Source: Elephas maximus indicus (lineage: Eukaryota > Chordata > Mammalia > Proboscidea > Elephantidae). From it: a stretch of DNA of 64,000 nt. The stretch lies in NCBI RefSeq assembly GCF_024166365.1, contig NC_064822.1, positions 105,024,823 to 105,088,822 on the forward strand, in the 5' to 3' direction. The notes beneath the pieces are model-generated. The model searched no databases. It worked only from the letters and a program-made list of their open reading frames with translations, and was not told the DNA's origin. Both the position numbers and the translations under genes were made by a program. Position 1 is the first letter of the stretch, and every line of letters starts with the position of its first letter. This document shows, piece by piece, positions 52,732 to 64,000 of the stretch.

Positions 52732-55700
52732 CTATGGCCCAGGAGAGAGACAACAGTGGTCAGGTCCCATGGAGGTAGGGGTGGGAGGAGAGCCTGAGAC
52801 GGCTGGGCTGGGCTTTGGTAGCCGGGGTCAATGGCCAGGCCCCAGGGAGGGAAAAGGGCCCCACCTGTGATGATGTCCTCAATGGTACCATCCTTTCCCT
52901 CATACACAGGCCGGTGTTCCTTGGCCTGGCGCCGCCTCAACTCTGCAATGAGCTCCTGCTGCTGCCACTTGTTCCGCTGGGATGGGGTCTAGGGCCGAGC
53001 ATTTGAAGGGGAAGGGAGTCATCACTACCCTATCATAGGACTGGTTCCTTCCCCTAGATGCTTCTGAGGATGCCCCTGATGGTGCACTGCAGCCCCCACC
53101 CCCACCACTGCTTCAGAATCCTCCTCCCAAACCCCCTCCCACTTCCTTGCAGCCCCATCTCCCCTCCCTCCCTTTGGACTCTAGCCTTCAGGCCCTCTGG
53201 GTGGTCTCTCTGCTTGGTTTCTATCTCCCTCTCTAGTGTTCTGCTCTACCCCCTCCTGATCCTTTGTCCTGCCCTCCCCGCCAGGCCCCAGCTCTTGGTC
53301 CCACCCACCTTGGCATCCAGTTTCTTGGCTTCCTGAGCCAGCTGCTTCTCCCGCATTACCTCCTCCTGCTTCTTCCGGGCTTCATTTTCTTGTTCTGCTT
53401 CCTAGGAACCATGAAAGGTGGGTGGGGGTAAGGCTTACACGCTGCGAGGGGTGGGGCTAACACTGAGGGTGGAGAGTGGGTGGCAGTGGGATCAACTAAC
53501 CCCAGGTGGCCGTCCTCTGGAGGGGCACTTCCTGCCCCAAACAATGACAGGAAGGGCCTGGGCCTCTACCCTGCCTACCAGTTCACAGCTAAGAGGCCTG
53601 TCACCAGCTTGGATCACTCCCTCCCCAGGACTTAGAAGAGGAGCTGGAAAAGGTCTAGACTTGAAGCCCTGCCCTCTCTCCCTCAACCAGTTCCAAATTC
53701 CTCTTAAAAGTCTCTCTTCTGCTTACCCTGTAAGAACGAATGAAGCGGACAAACACTGGGAAGAATACAGAAGGAGGTGTAGTCTTGGGACTCTCACCAA
53801 AGTATCGAACAACTGCATTGTAGGCCTCCTGGGGAAGAAGGGGCCAAAAGGGTCAGCGAGGCTGGAGGGAGCACCCCAGCTCTCACACCAGAGACACGAA
53901 GCCCACGGGAAGCACAGTCCAGGACCAAAGGGACAAAAACCAACAGCCCCGAGCCCCTGTGAACTGGAAGGAGGCTGGGGCTCCCAAAGCACCTAGAGTG
54001 GGTGTTTCTAGAAGACGACTCCCTGTCACCCCCACGCAGCCAGCCACTTGATAAAAGTTCTCTGATGCCAAGAACCATAACTTAAGCCCACCTATAGGGG
54101 CATTGCCCCTTAGCCCTTGTGCTCCCACCCGCCTCCACCCTGTGCTCGCCTCAGCTGTCTTGGCATCTCGCTGGAGTTTGTCCAGTTTGCCTTCATTGGT
54201 GCTGAGGAAGTTCCGGAGGACGCTGTTGTCGTGTAGACTGCACTCCCGCCGAATCAGGTCCATGCCCCGGCCCAACTCCTTCACATCTAGCAGCACGTTC
54301 TCCAGGGACACTGTGGTCATCAGAGCCCTGGCTGAAACCTACCCAGGGCCAGGCATGCCCACCTCCCAGCCCAGGGCTACAGCAAGCTCAGGCCCTTCTC
54401 ACACTCCTGCTCCCCGAGCCACCCTTAGGGACATACAGAGCGGTACACGAAGCTAGCTGAGCTAGCCTGATTTGAGGAAGCAAAGGAATGGAGGCTGCGA
54501 CCCAAAGAACAAGTTGGCAAAGGATGGCAAGCCAAGAGACTGCTAGTCTCCAAAACGTAGCTGCCTCTGGCCTGCTCCAGTTTTCATGGGTGGGGCAGAA
54601 ATAACAGCTACCTTATGTCTGCAGGCCTTTATGGTTTTTCTAAACTGTTCATGTACGTTATGGAGACGCCCAGAGTCTCCCGGGGTGGGCTTGAGGGAGT
54701 TGGGAGTAAAGAGGCACTGCCCCCTTCCTGTTCCTGCTCCCACCATGCTGAGCTGGGAAGAGCTGGGCCAGGCCTGGAGCCCAGAGGAAGGCTCCCTCTA
54801 GGCTAGCCCCTGTCCATGGCCCCTGCAGAAAGCTTTGAGGTGATCAGAAAGAAGAAACAAGCAGACCCAAGTGTTCCCTCTCCTCATAGCTTCCTGGGAT
54901 TGTCCTGGGTTAAATGTGAGAACAGGCTTGCCCGGCCAGGCTCCCCTCACCTGCTGCAGCCTTCTCCACAAAGTGCAGCTCATGCCAGAAGTTAGCCAGG
55001 TCTGGGTATTTCTCCTTCACCGTCAAGGCAATGAAGTGCAGCAATGTCATCTTCCGGTCAGTGGACTTGGTGTCCAGCAGCTGGTAGGGTGTGGGGACAG
55101 TTCAAGATGACTGAGCACCCTGCTCCACAGCCCCTGCCCCTCGGGCTTCCTGGCTTCATGCTCCCCACCATCTTACCAGATCCAGGCTCTGGAGCTTGAA
55201 GCCATACACAGCTCCCCTCTTGCTGCTGTTCATGTAGTTCCCTAGAGCAAGTATGATCTGTCCAAAAGATGCATGGGAGGCAGGTCAGTCTAAGCCCTGA
55301 GAGGCTCCTTCCTCCTCTCCATGTAGCCCAGGGCCCCCACCTAGGACCTGGGAAGCACCAGCATCCCCATCCATAACCTCTGCCCACCTCCAACATCTGC
55401 TTCAGCTTCTGTGAGGACTTGACGGAGGCGGAGGCAGCAATGATGGCATTGAGTTGCTGGAAGGAGAGATGAACAGCTGATAATCCCCAGGCTGGGACAG
55501 GGCAAAACCAGAGAAGGGCTGGAAGGACTGGGAGCACAGGGGAGGTGGAGGAGAGAGGTCCAGAGGGGCATGAACTGGGGCGAGGATGTACCGGTGTGAG
55601 CATCTGCAGGTTGTCCTGGAAGTTGCCCAGGAAGGCCATGCCAGCCATTCTCTGGGTCAGCCGCTCCACCTTGCTGAAGAGCAGCATGAAGCGGTCCTCA

Positions 55701-58700
55701 GCCGCCAGCTCCTCCAGGGGCTGCCGCTCACGCTCGTATTGCCGCAGCAGCTTCACCTCGGCCTCTGTGGGCAGGAAGCGCATCAGGCACTCCACGAAGT
55801 CCACTGGTAGGGTCTGTAGGTCAAATCTGTGTAGAAGGGGGGGACTACCTCAGATCTCATATTTGCCTACTTTTCCCCTTGTCCCTTTTATTCTCCAGCT
55901 TCTGGAAGGACTTGGGATGAGGGAGGATTGTGTACAGTACCCAGGGCACTATTTTTCTCCCTCTAGGCCCTGAAGTGGACCAACTCTCACACTTCCTTCA
56001 GGTCCTAGTTGAGAAGGCTCTAGGAAGCCTTCCTCAATCATGAAGCTTGGCTACACGGTCCTGCCTGTTCCCCAAAGCTGCCTGTACCTCTGTCATCTTG
56101 GTGGTTATCACTCAGTGTTACAGGTCTGTTACCATAGACTGAGAACTCCTGGAGCGAAGGTCTGGGCCGAATCCCTAGCCCCTCATACAGTGTCTGGTAC
56201 ATAGTACAGATGCAGTAAGTTCTGACCAAGCCAATGAATGACTTAAGAGGGGTGAGGCAGTTCTGTTAGATGCCCTAGGTGGAGAGCTGGGCTGCCATCT
56301 GAGTGTGGAGCAGGGCTAGGTCAGCGGGAGCCTCACGTGTGGATGGCCCTGCAGATCTCCTCGGCTGAGCGGCCGGCCTTGCGTAAGGTGATGGCCAGGT
56401 TCTTGGCACGATTGGCTTCCAACAGGGTCACCTTACTGGCAGCCTTTTGTGCTGTCTTATTCTTGGAGCAGATGAGGTCAAGGGCAGGGCCCTGGGCTTT
56501 CGTCTTGAACAGTTCTTCAAATTTGTCCAGGTCGAGGTCCTAGCAAGAGTAGACAAGAAAGGAAAATGCTGTGGCCTCATGCAGAGGAGCCCCTAACAGC
56601 ACTCCCAGCACTGGCCCAGTTCAGGTTCATGGAGCTGGCCCTGGCCCCACCCTGAGTTTGAGGACTCTTCCAAGGTGAGGAGATCTGGCTAAAAGGACAA
56701 ACCTGGTCCCAAACCCAGCCCTCTGGACCCCGGCCCTGTTACCTCTAAAATCTTCTCATCATCAAGCTCACTGAAGACAGTGCCGCTGATCTGGTTGGGT
56801 TTCAGTGCTGTCCAGTTGAAGACAGGCAGCCGGAACTTGGTCTTGATAGGTTTCTTGATTCGAATGGCTAGTTTGGGGACAGGATCAGTGAAGCAGGGGC
56901 CAAGGGACATGCTCCCCTGGTCTCACAAGCACTACCCAGAGCCCTGGGGATACTCACCTGACAGGCCCACTGTCAATACCACAGAGGGAGCAGCACCAGG
57001 GAGAGGTGGGGCTGGGGGACACTTGTCTAGGGGAAGAAGAGATGGCATAGTGACCCAGAGTCCGAGAGATTCTTCAGAGGCTTCCCCACACTCCTGCCAT
57101 TCCACCTGTCCTTAGAGACTCGCAGGGAAGGATGCTGCATGGCCTCTCTGGCCAAGCTGCTCAAAGGAGTCCCAACTCTTCAAGTGTGGTTCTTGCTAGT
57201 CTCCGACCCAGTTTCTCCTGCTATTGTCTAAGGCTTCTTGCTGGCTGTCTTCAGAGGAATTAGGAGAAGCATCTTCACAGTCCTTACAACAGACCCACAT
57301 CTGCCCTTGGGCATGCCTTCTAGTAACTTCGTTGTCGTGTGCCATCGTGTTGATTCCAACTTGGTGACACTGTAGGACAGAGTAGAACTGCCCTATAAGG
57401 GTTCCAAGGCCATAAGCTTTACAGAAGCAGACTGCCACATCTTTCTCCCATGGGGCCGCTGGTGGGTTCAAACTGCCTATCTTTCGCCTCCCTCAGTTTC
57501 TAATCCTCCCTAAGCCTTCTCTCACCCTGATTTTATATCCTTCCAGCCCTTAAATGATGCTGTTTTCCCAGTTTCTTTCTGAGGAAGGCACTGCTGACTA
57601 GGGTTTTGGCCTGGCTCCCACATTGGGATTGCCCACCCCTCACCCCACCAACTCCCAGGGGTCTCGGTTACCTGGTAACGGGGGAGGTGGAGGGGGCAAG
57701 GGAGGAGCTGGTGGTGGAGGCAGAGGTAGGGTCTCCTCAGGGGGCGGGGCTGGGGTCAGGAGGTCCAGATCGGAGGGCAGCATGCCCTCACTCGGCTCTG
57801 CAGGGCCTACCCTGGCCAGAGCCTCGCTGCCCAAAGACTCCAGGCCCTGGACACTTGGCTCCAAGTGGCAACGGCGCTGGAAGGCCTCCTCCTTTTCTTT
57901 AATGAGCCTCCGCAGGGTGTGCACCTGGTGGCTTGTGTTCTCGTACGTCTCCTATTGGGCAGACAGCACCATTAAGGAAAGAGTGGGCTGAAGGGACAGT
58001 AGTCATTGCCCCAAGGAGTGAGACTGGGCCAGAGGATTTCCTCCCAAGGATCTCTTGACTAGGGTCTCTGTAGGGTGCCCAGAAGCAGAGTGGCAGAAAT
58101 TCAAGTCGGGGACAGAAACTGGAGTATAGCAGAGCGGAAGAGGTAAGCCTGAGAACCTGCCTGCCTTCACTGGTACCTCAAATGTCCTTCCTCTGTTCCT
58201 GCCTTATTCTAACTGCACTGGTCCTTCAAGGCCCAGGGAAAAGGCTACCTTTGGGAAACTCTCTTGATCTACCAGCCATCTGATATAACTGCTCTCTCCA
58301 GAGATACTGGAGCTCTCTAGAGCCCTTTCTGCCTCATTATCGCTTTTGTCTCATTTGACCTTGTATAATCCCTAAATGGAAAGCTCCCTACGGGCAGGAC
58401 TCTGTCTTATCTAGCTCTGCAACTTCCATAGCTCCCAACAAGACCCTTAGCAGGAACTTGGCAAAAATATATTGCATTCAGTGGAGCCAACATAATTGTA
58501 TTATGGAAGAAAAAGTAGGTTGAGGGCACAATTTTATAACTAACAAAGTTAGGTGAGAAATCAGAAGAGACTGAAATGTGAGGAGCCACTGTTCTCCCGA
58601 TTTAGGACACCTGGGTCCAGGGGCTACTTTGACCCCTTACAATAAGCAGGCAAGGAAAAGGCGGCAGGATAGGCTGGTAGGGGAAGCCCTGGACTGGGAC

Positions 58701-61700
58701 TCCGGAGTGCACTTGGGGGCCCTGTCTGCTCCCACCGTCTTCTGTGTGTCTCTGGTCCACTCTGGCTTCTGCTTCCCTCTCCAACTAAAAAATAGGGTGC
58801 CTCAAGGGTAAGCCAGATTCTAGAGGACTTGACATGCCTCAGAAAATAAAAGTGAGATCACCAGGCACTGAACCAGTCAGGGCCTCACTCCCCGTGATTA
58901 CTTGGTACCTTGATGCTCTCTAGCTCCTTCTCCCGCTGCAGCAGCTGCTTCTCTAGCTCCGCCACCCGCATCATGTTCTCATTTTCTAGGTCCAGAAGCT
59001 TCTCTGTGAGCTGCAAGATGAGAAGGGCAGGTTTGGGACTCGCCCTAAAGCCTGGGCACTCAGCACAGCCTGCACTCCAGCCAGGACCCCAGCCTAACCC
59101 CTCCACCCAGAGCCCCAAAGGCTGTTTGGCCAGGTAGCTCCCGTAAAACATCCTCATGGGCCCAGAGTCTGACACCATGTAAAAATAACAGCAGAGACCA
59201 GGTAAATGGCCATATCCTGGCTCTACGAGCTTGGAGCTGCCTCATGCCCAGCCCTGGCAGTCAGTGTGTGTTCAAATCTGTGAATGATCCGGGGCATCAG
59301 GTCAGAGCATGCACTAGAGCCCCAATCAGTTCTGAAACTTCCCTGGGGCTTAATCTGAGGCCAGCGGCTCGGTTCAGGATTCCTGGAACTTAGATGGTCC
59401 CATTGTCTCTCACTCCCCCCAAACTTGGCTCTGGCAGGCAAGACCACTCACATGGGACACGTGCTCTTCCAGCTCCTCCACCTTCTCCAGGGCCACATTC
59501 TTGGTCTCTGCATCCTCCAACAAGCCTCCCACATCAAACACGTTGTCCAGGTATGCCTGGATCTGTACCTGCAGCTTCTCGCTCTCTGTGTGCCTTGACT
59601 TCTGGGAGAAAAGCAGAGACAGTAGTAGTTGGGGGAGCAGGCAGAGGACCAAAGGACCCTCCTGAGAAAGACTTCGTCCTCATCATCCTCCACTGCCACT
59701 TCTACAAAGCTCAGGGAGCTCCTATTGCTGGCCATCTGTCAGATTCTCGCTCCATGGAGCTGCCTGACTGGGGAGCCCTCTGCACAAAGGCCTGAGTCCC
59801 AGACCACAGAAGACAGGTAGGGTCCCAGGGGCATGCAGGACCAGGATCTTGTTTAAAAAACAAAAAACCAAAACCTTTGCGATATGGCTCTGCTGCTCTT
59901 CTGACCCCAGCTCACCTTGTGGGGACCACAGCCCAGCTCACCTGCAGGAACTCCTCCAGCCCCAGCTTGGTGAACTCATACTGCAGGTGGACCCGGAAGT
60001 TCATATCCTCCACTGAGTGCACCACGATGTTGATAAACTGCATGCAGGCCACCTGGGGAAGCAGCAGCCCAGAGGGGCAGAGATGAGAAGGCAGAGGGGA
60101 GACCCAAGAGACAGGGAGAGAAGGCAGCTGTTAGAACCATCGTCATCAAGAACAGATGCACAAGAACAGATGGATAAATCAAAAGGAATGAATGAAAAAA
60201 AGTTCAGTCTTTCTGGGAGCAATACAGTATTTGAACTTAAGAAACATCAAACTTAATATTCAGCATATGAAGATAAAAGTTACGTGAAACATAGATGTAA
60301 ATGAAGACACAGCTCTCTGGTTTCCTTTGTACGTCATCTGGTGATTCTTGAGACAACCCTACCTAGCTAAAGACCCTGGGCTGAAGGGAAGAGCCTGGGA
60401 AAGGGAAGGGAGCTCAGAAAGGATCCGACCAGGAACGATATGGGCATGGTAAAAGAAATAGATCTGAGACACCCAAATGACACCATCTTGAAGTTTCTAG
60501 AAGCTCTCTGGGGTGTGCAGGTGGACAAGGTGCATTTACTGGCTACAGAAAATCCTTCTGGGTTCTACACAGAATATCAAAATACAGTGTTGGTCTGGCG
60601 CCCGTCCTCAAGGAGCACGTGGCCCTGGCTCCTCACCATGAAGTCGATGTTGCTGTCCTCATTCCGGAAATACTCCATCAGCTTCTCAAAGCGGTGCAGC
60701 TCCTTGCACACCTGAACAGGCAAACTTTCTCAGTGAAAAGATCTGCCCCAGTCAGAACCCAAGCCCCTGAGCCCCAGCTCCCAGGAACATTAGTGGAAAA
60801 GGTACTGGTTCAGACCAAGTTCAACCAAAACTCTATGAAGTGGGCCATTCAGGACACTGTCAAAGAAGACCTGGGACCTGGTCCTGGACCCCTTTGCGGA
60901 GGGAGCTCAGTAAATCTGTGCCCTTAGGCTGGGTTTTAAGTGCCTCTGGGCTAGACCAAGAAGAAACATGTGAGGTCTGATATTGCCTAGGCACCAAAGG
61001 CAGGAGGAAAGCAGGGAAGAAGACAGTCAGGCACTAGCTGGGGCAGGCATCTGAAGTCCTAGGAGGGATGGAGGGGAGGGCCAGTGTACAGGAAAGCCCC
61101 TCTGCTGAGAGGGGTCCAGAGGCTCCTCTGAGCCTCTAGGCTTCAAGGAGGAAGAGCTATTTCCTGGCTTGAACAATGGAGGCTAGGGAAGAGGTCCAAA
61201 GAGGAGGAAGGGGCGGGATCAGCAGCTGTGGCTGGAGGTTGAGGAATCCTATGTTCAAGCAGATGAGGGTTTCCGAGCCAGGCCCAGAGGCTGGGGCAAT
61301 TCCAGTAGGAACTCCCTCTCTGCACCCCAAGAACAGCCGACAACCCAGGAGCCAGCTCTTGCTCGCCTTCTCCCCCAACTGCAAACACATCTGCTTTGGG
61401 TTCTACCAGTAAGTTTGCTGTATCAGAACCACCTGGGGAGTCTCTTAAATACAGATACCCAGTCCTCCAGTGGGTCTGCAGTGGGGCCCAGCGATCTATA
61501 TTTTTAACAAGCTCTCCAGGTGATTCTGCTGCATGGCCAGGTTAGGACCACTGACTGGACTTCTGAGGGCATCCTTAGCTGGCTAATCAGGAGCTTCCCT
61601 GGCACAAGATCTGGTAAGACTGATGTTCTGGTTTTCGCAAAAAAAGAAAAAAAGGGGGGCGGTCTTGTAGGGAGGGCAGGCTGCTTAGCCAAGCACTGGG

Positions 61701-64000
61701 ATGTTAAAATCACTGAAGATCACAGGAAATAATGCTTACCTACCTGTCTTGTCAATGTCAGGTAGCTCCCCTCCCCACAGGCACACATACACACAAATGC
61801 AAGAGACTGACCTCTTTGAAATTGTCAAAGGCAGCAAGAATGATCTCGTGTCCTCCCCGCACCAAACACACGGCTGCCAGGAGCTCCAAGACAAGGGCTT
61901 TGGTCCTAAGGGGTGAATGAGAAAGATTAACACCCTGCTCCCCAACGTGGCCACTACCACTCACTTCCACAACTGGGTGAGCCTTTTCTGAGAGTGGAGT
62001 CAGTCTCTGTGGTGAGGGGAGGTTTGGGAAAGAACGGAAGGGAATGAAGGCTTCTGCCCGCACTAAGCAGTGCCGACCAGAGGGAGGCCAGAGATACCAC
62101 TTCTCCTCCAGCAAGGGTGAGGTGGCAGGTCTGGGCTCTGAACCAGCTACAGGATCTCAAGGCCAGGCAGGGCTTCTGTCAGGGACAAGTGAGCCCAGAC
62201 CTCCAGAGTCCTGGGCAGGGGAGGAGGGGAGGAGAGGGAAGAAGCTCACCTTGGATTCTTGTTGTTGAGACTGAGTGCAATTTCATTGACAGCATGGGGA
62301 TGGGACATGACCAGGTTGAATCCATACTGCAAGGGGAAAGGACAGGAGAGGAGGCCTCGATGGTAGGGAAGGTAGATCCCATGGGAGCTCCTTGGCTGTA
62401 GACCCTCCAGCAAGCCTGCCTTTCACAGGTGGGTGCCCTCCTAGCTCTCCTGGTTGGCAAAGCAGGCCGACAAGGTTGAGCACTCATGGCTAGTGCTGCC
62501 CCCTTACCTGATAGTTCATGATGGCTCTGAGACAGAGGATGCAGACGTGGACATCATCCTTCTGGCTCACCAGGCGGGAGTTCTTCAGGGCCCTGCGCCC
62601 AGGGAGAGTGCTATACCTGGGGGAGAGGGGCCAGGCAGTGAGGGGGTGCCGAGGCTGCTGGGGAAGTGTCCAGGAGTGCTCACCATCACACAGATAGCAG
62701 GCTGCCCCTTAGACCGAGGAGAAGAGGGGGAAAGGGGACTGTGTACCAACAGCCCAGAGAGCAGGGTGCAGGCAGCAGGGCAGTCAGTCCTGAAACAGGC
62801 CTCTGTCAGCAATTACCCAGGATCCTGGCTTTACAGTCAGTGCCTAAGCCACCCTAACTCACACAGATCCTCCAATAGGTTCAAAATATAAACAGTAGGT
62901 GTACAGGCCTTTTTGGTCCTGGAGATGCATCCACAGACACATTCCTTTGAGCCTTCCCTCCTCCCACTTCCAATTGCTGCATCTTCCACACATTGCCTGG
63001 GGCTCAAGCACCTTGGCTCCCATCCGACTTCTATGTGCCAGAAAAGACAGAGCAGATCCTCAGAGGGCTACGGCTGACTCTGCCACCCCTTCAGTGATGC
63101 TTCATGAAAAAGAGAGGAAGCACCAAATAGTATCTGAGCATGCACGACTGAGGAAACATGACTAGAACGATGAGCAGTGTCAGAGGGACACAACCCAAAG
63201 GCGTGCAGGAGAAAAGCATGGCCACGAGAGAGACAGAGACCAAGGGAAGGGCCACCAGACCCTGGGTGGGAAAGGGCTCTGAGAAGTCATCTGGTCCATC
63301 CACCTGCCTCCAGCCAGGACGGCTCTTAAGACACTGCAGACAAATGAACACGTTGCAGCCTTGGAGAGAAAAGGCCTAAAGGAAGACAAAGTGAAGGGAG
63401 GTAAGGGGCAAGCATGTTGGGTAGAAGCTGGTCTCTGAGCAGCAGATGGAGCAGAGTGAAGAGCTAGAGGGAGACAGACATGAGGGCAAGAGCTGGATTA
63501 CCCAGTAAAGACCAGGAGCTGTGTGAGGACAAGCCACTGCCCAAAAGGCCCGGGAGGAAGGGCAGTGAGAGTGAGGAATGGAGGGGCCCCAAGAGAGGGG
63601 GCAAGGAGAGGGAAGAGCTGGGACCCCAGATGGGGTGGGTACAGCCAAGGACTATGTACTTACCCAGGACAGATCGCTGGGCAGTCAAGGAGACAGAGAG
63701 GACAGACCAGAGACAGACTGGCAGGCAGAGGGCAAGAGAGCTGAGCCTGGAAGCAAGAGTGGTGGGAGATGCATGAGGACTCACCGCTGCTACCCAAGGT
63801 CTGGACTGGGGACAAGGGTGAAGGCAGGCGAGCAGAGCGAGCACACACATACCGGAGCACAGACTGGCGCGCAGAGCGAGCGAGGCTGTTGGTGAAGGGG
63901 GCCGACAGGGCGCTGGGTGGCTGCAGGTCCTCGATGGACCTGCTCCAGGACCGGAGCTTGTCAAACGCACCATCGTCACCGCTCTCCAGACCCTCAAAGT
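52640..64000 (-). CDS. FMNL3: FMNL3, formin-like protein 3 (C-terminal 21 coding exons)
   Basis: The 5' part lies beyond 64,000. The 2,630 visible coding bases give about 875 residues, ending ...[17 protein letters not shown]3 is a diaphanous-related formin of the FRL group. Its FH2 dimer nucleates and processively elongates actin at filopodia, cell-cell contacts and the cortex, and is released from autoinhibition by Rho-family GTPases. Visible in order: the rest of the GTPase-binding/FH3 armadillo region (63,853-59,452), a dimerising coiled coil (58,909-59,601), the FH1 polyproline region (57,672-57,951 and 56,958-57,026), the FH2 domain from [18 protein letters not shown] (56,867) to about 53,309 with the linker and knob regions conserved, and a DAD-type autoregulatory tail (DGTIEDIIT then [19 protein letters not shown]). 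Paralogues FMNL1 and FMNL2 were considered; the C-terminus and neighbours fit FMNL3. One intron uses a GC donor. Confidence 0.97.
52865..52988 (-). CDS. FMNL3: FMNL3 exon (DAD core)
   Basis: It encodes [20 protein letters not shown] through DGTIEDIIT plus one base. This is the diaphanous autoregulatory domain core. The donor is GTGGGG. Confidence 0.93.
53309..53401 (-). CDS. FMNL3: FMNL3 exon (FH2 C-terminal helix)
   Basis: It encodes 31 codons, [20 protein letters not shown] to KKLDAK. The donor is GTGGGT. Confidence 0.93.
53727..53828 (-). CDS. FMNL3: FMNL3 exon (end of FH2)
   Basis: It encodes 34 codons, [20 protein letters not shown] to FIRSYR. The donor is GTAAGC. Confidence 0.93.
54150..54310 (-). 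CDS. FMNL3: FMNL3 exon with GC donor
   Basis: It encodes (V)[19 protein letters not shown] through LQRDAKTAE. The exon is followed by gcgagc, not GT. Only this GC donor keeps the frame into the next exon, EAYNAVV. Confidence 0.92.
54951..55080 (-). CDS. FMNL3: FMNL3 exon (FH2)
   Basis: It encodes [20 protein letters not shown] through FVEKAAA plus one base. The donor is GTGAGG. Confidence 0.94.
55177..55257 (-). CDS. FMNL3: FMNL3 exon (FH2 GN-Y-MN motif)
   Basis: It encodes 27 codons, [20 protein letters not shown] then KLQSLDL. It contains the hallmark formin motif GNYMN with the following GFKL segment. The donor is GTAAGA. Confidence 0.95.
55388..55456 (-). CDS. FMNL3: FMNL3 exon (FH2)
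   Basis: It encodes 23 codons, [20 protein letters not shown] then MLE. The donor is GTGGGC. Confidence 0.93.
55592..55826 (-). CDS. FMNL3: FMNL3 exon (FH2 core)
   Basis: It encodes (T)[19 protein letters not shown] through NLQMLTP. The acceptor is ctacacag and the donor GTACAT. Confidence 0.94.
56115..56250 (+). repeat. L2-like 3' end
   Basis: It contains agactgagaactcctggagc and gtgtctggtacatagtacag. It lies in an FMNL3 intron. Confidence 0.5.
56337..56539 (-). CDS. FMNL3: FMNL3 exon (FH2 linker/knob)
   Basis: It encodes [20 protein letters not shown] through AEEICRAIH plus two bases. It carries the conserved actin-contacting Ile region (NLAITLRK). The donor is GTGAGG. Confidence 0.94.
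56743..56867 (-). CDS. FMNL3: FMNL3 exon (FH2 lasso)
   Basis: It encodes (A)[19 protein letters not shown] through LDDEKILE. The Trp of the FH2 lasso (FNW) that docks in the partner's post is present. The donor is GTAACA. Confidence 0.94.
56958..57026 (-). CDS. FMNL3: FMNL3 exon (end of FH1)
   Basis: It encodes (D)[19 protein letters not shown] then GLS plus one base. The acceptor is cccctag and the donor GTGAGT. Confidence 0.92.
57329..57488 (-). repeat. AfroSINE, antisense
   Basis: It contains gtgtgccatcgtgttgattc, gacagagtagaactgcccta and ggggccgctggtgggttcaa. It lies in the FMNL3 intron between the two FH1 exons. Confidence 0.87.
57672..57951 (-). CDS. FMNL3: FMNL3 exon (FH1 polyproline)
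   Basis: It encodes [20 protein letters not shown], then a variable linker, then profilin-binding proline runs ([20 protein letters not shown]). The donor is GTAACC. Confidence 0.93.
58370..58490 (+). repeat. L2-like 3' end
   Basis: It contains acgggcaggactctgtctta and aggaacttggcaaaaatata. It lies in an FMNL3 intron. Confidence 0.45.
58909..59010 (-). CDS. FMNL3: FMNL3 exon (coiled coil)
   Basis: It encodes 34 codons, [20 protein letters not shown] to EKELESIK, with clear heptads. The donor is GTACCA. Confidence 0.93.
59452..59601 (-). CDS. FMNL3: FMNL3 exon (coiled-coil start)
   Basis: It encodes 50 codons, [20 protein letters not shown] to EELEEHVSH. It is the FH3 dimerisation/coiled-coil entry. 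The donor is GTGAGT. Confidence 0.93.
59942..60052 (-). CDS. FMNL3: FMNL3 exon
   Basis: It encodes 37 codons, [20 protein letters not shown] to LGLEEFLQ. The donor is GTGAGC. Confidence 0.93.
60637..60711 (-). CDS. FMNL3: FMNL3 exon
   Basis: It encodes 25 codons, [20 protein letters not shown] to NIDFM. The acceptor is gttcag and the donor GTGAGG. Confidence 0.93.
61405..61558 (+). repeat. MER5A-like hAT element
   Basis: It contains tatcagaaccacctggggag, ctccaggtgattctgctgca and gttaggaccactgac, in MER5A order. It lies in an FMNL3 intron. Confidence 0.65.
61812..61905 (-). CDS. FMNL3: FMNL3 exon
   Basis: It encodes (R)[19 protein letters not shown] through AAFDNFKE. The acceptor is cccttag and the donor GTCAGT. 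Confidence 0.93.
62250..62326 (-). CDS. FMNL3: FMNL3 exon
   Basis: It encodes [20 protein letters not shown] then NNKNP plus two bases. It forms armadillo-type FH3 helices. The donor is GTGAGC. Confidence 0.93.
62508..62616 (-). CDS. FMNL3: FMNL3 exon
   Basis: It encodes (R)[19 protein letters not shown] through LRAIMNYQ. The acceptor is cccccag and the donor GTAAGG. Confidence 0.93.
63853..64000 (-). CDS. FMNL3: FMNL3 exon, cut by window edge
   Basis: It encodes [20 protein letters not shown] through [10 protein letters not shown] plus two bases, with donor GTATGT. It is part of the FH3/GBD region, and its 5' end lies beyond 64,000. Confidence 0.93.

Noticed and set aside
57606..57991. Plus-strand frames opposite the FMNL3 FH1 exon.
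   Set aside because: They are the complement of the polyproline codons, giving Gly-rich translations; shadows only.

Overview
This is a mammalian nuclear locus, most likely from an afrotherian and probably an elephant or close relative. Three vertebrate multi-exon genes with canonical splice sites can be read through it. The repeats point to Afrotheria: at least nine copies of the tRNA-derived AfroSINE, RTE-type LINE copies that share the AfroSINE tail (reading 'tcgactcgatggcacctaac' or close variants), and L1 3' ends of a type I associate with elephant. The species assignment is an inference from repeat families and was not tested by a search.

Layout. 1-7.8 kb is a repeat graveyard: old L1/HAL1, a younger L1 3' end carrying a solo LTR, and a decayed hAT transposon split by another LTR. 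8.0-20.3 kb holds FAM186B on the minus strand, with five coding exons recognised and the C-terminal exon(s) not found. Its introns contain a 5'-inverted RTE insertion, AfroSINEs, L1 3' ends and an LTR. 20.3-30.5 kb is intergenic and dominated by repeats. A CpG island at 30.6-31.25 kb starts PRPF40B on the plus strand, with 26 coding exons from 31,014 to 50,299 and a predicted protein of 889 residues. FMNL3 lies on the minus strand from 64,000 to 52,640; 21 coding exons are present and its 5' part lies beyond the window edge. FAM186B and PRPF40B are divergent, and PRPF40B and FMNL3 are convergent with about 2.3 kb between stop codons. From memory this order matches human 12q13.12, so no rearrangement of synteny is suggested.

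Functions. PRPF40B is a WW/FF-domain splicing factor acting in early 5' splice-site recognition. FMNL3 is a diaphanous-related formin that nucleates and elongates actin at filopodia and the cell cortex. FAM186B is a poorly characterised coiled-coil-rich protein. The three are neighbours rather than a functional cluster.

The most interesting observations are structural. They include an RTE insertion with a perfect 11-bp target-site duplication and an inverted 5' segment (twin priming), a GC-AG intron required by the FMNL3 reading frame, a PRPF40B start codon that is the last triplet of exon 1, three PRPF40B microexons, a very weak PRPF40B donor, and several dated repeat nestings. I found no evidence of a wholly new biological system.
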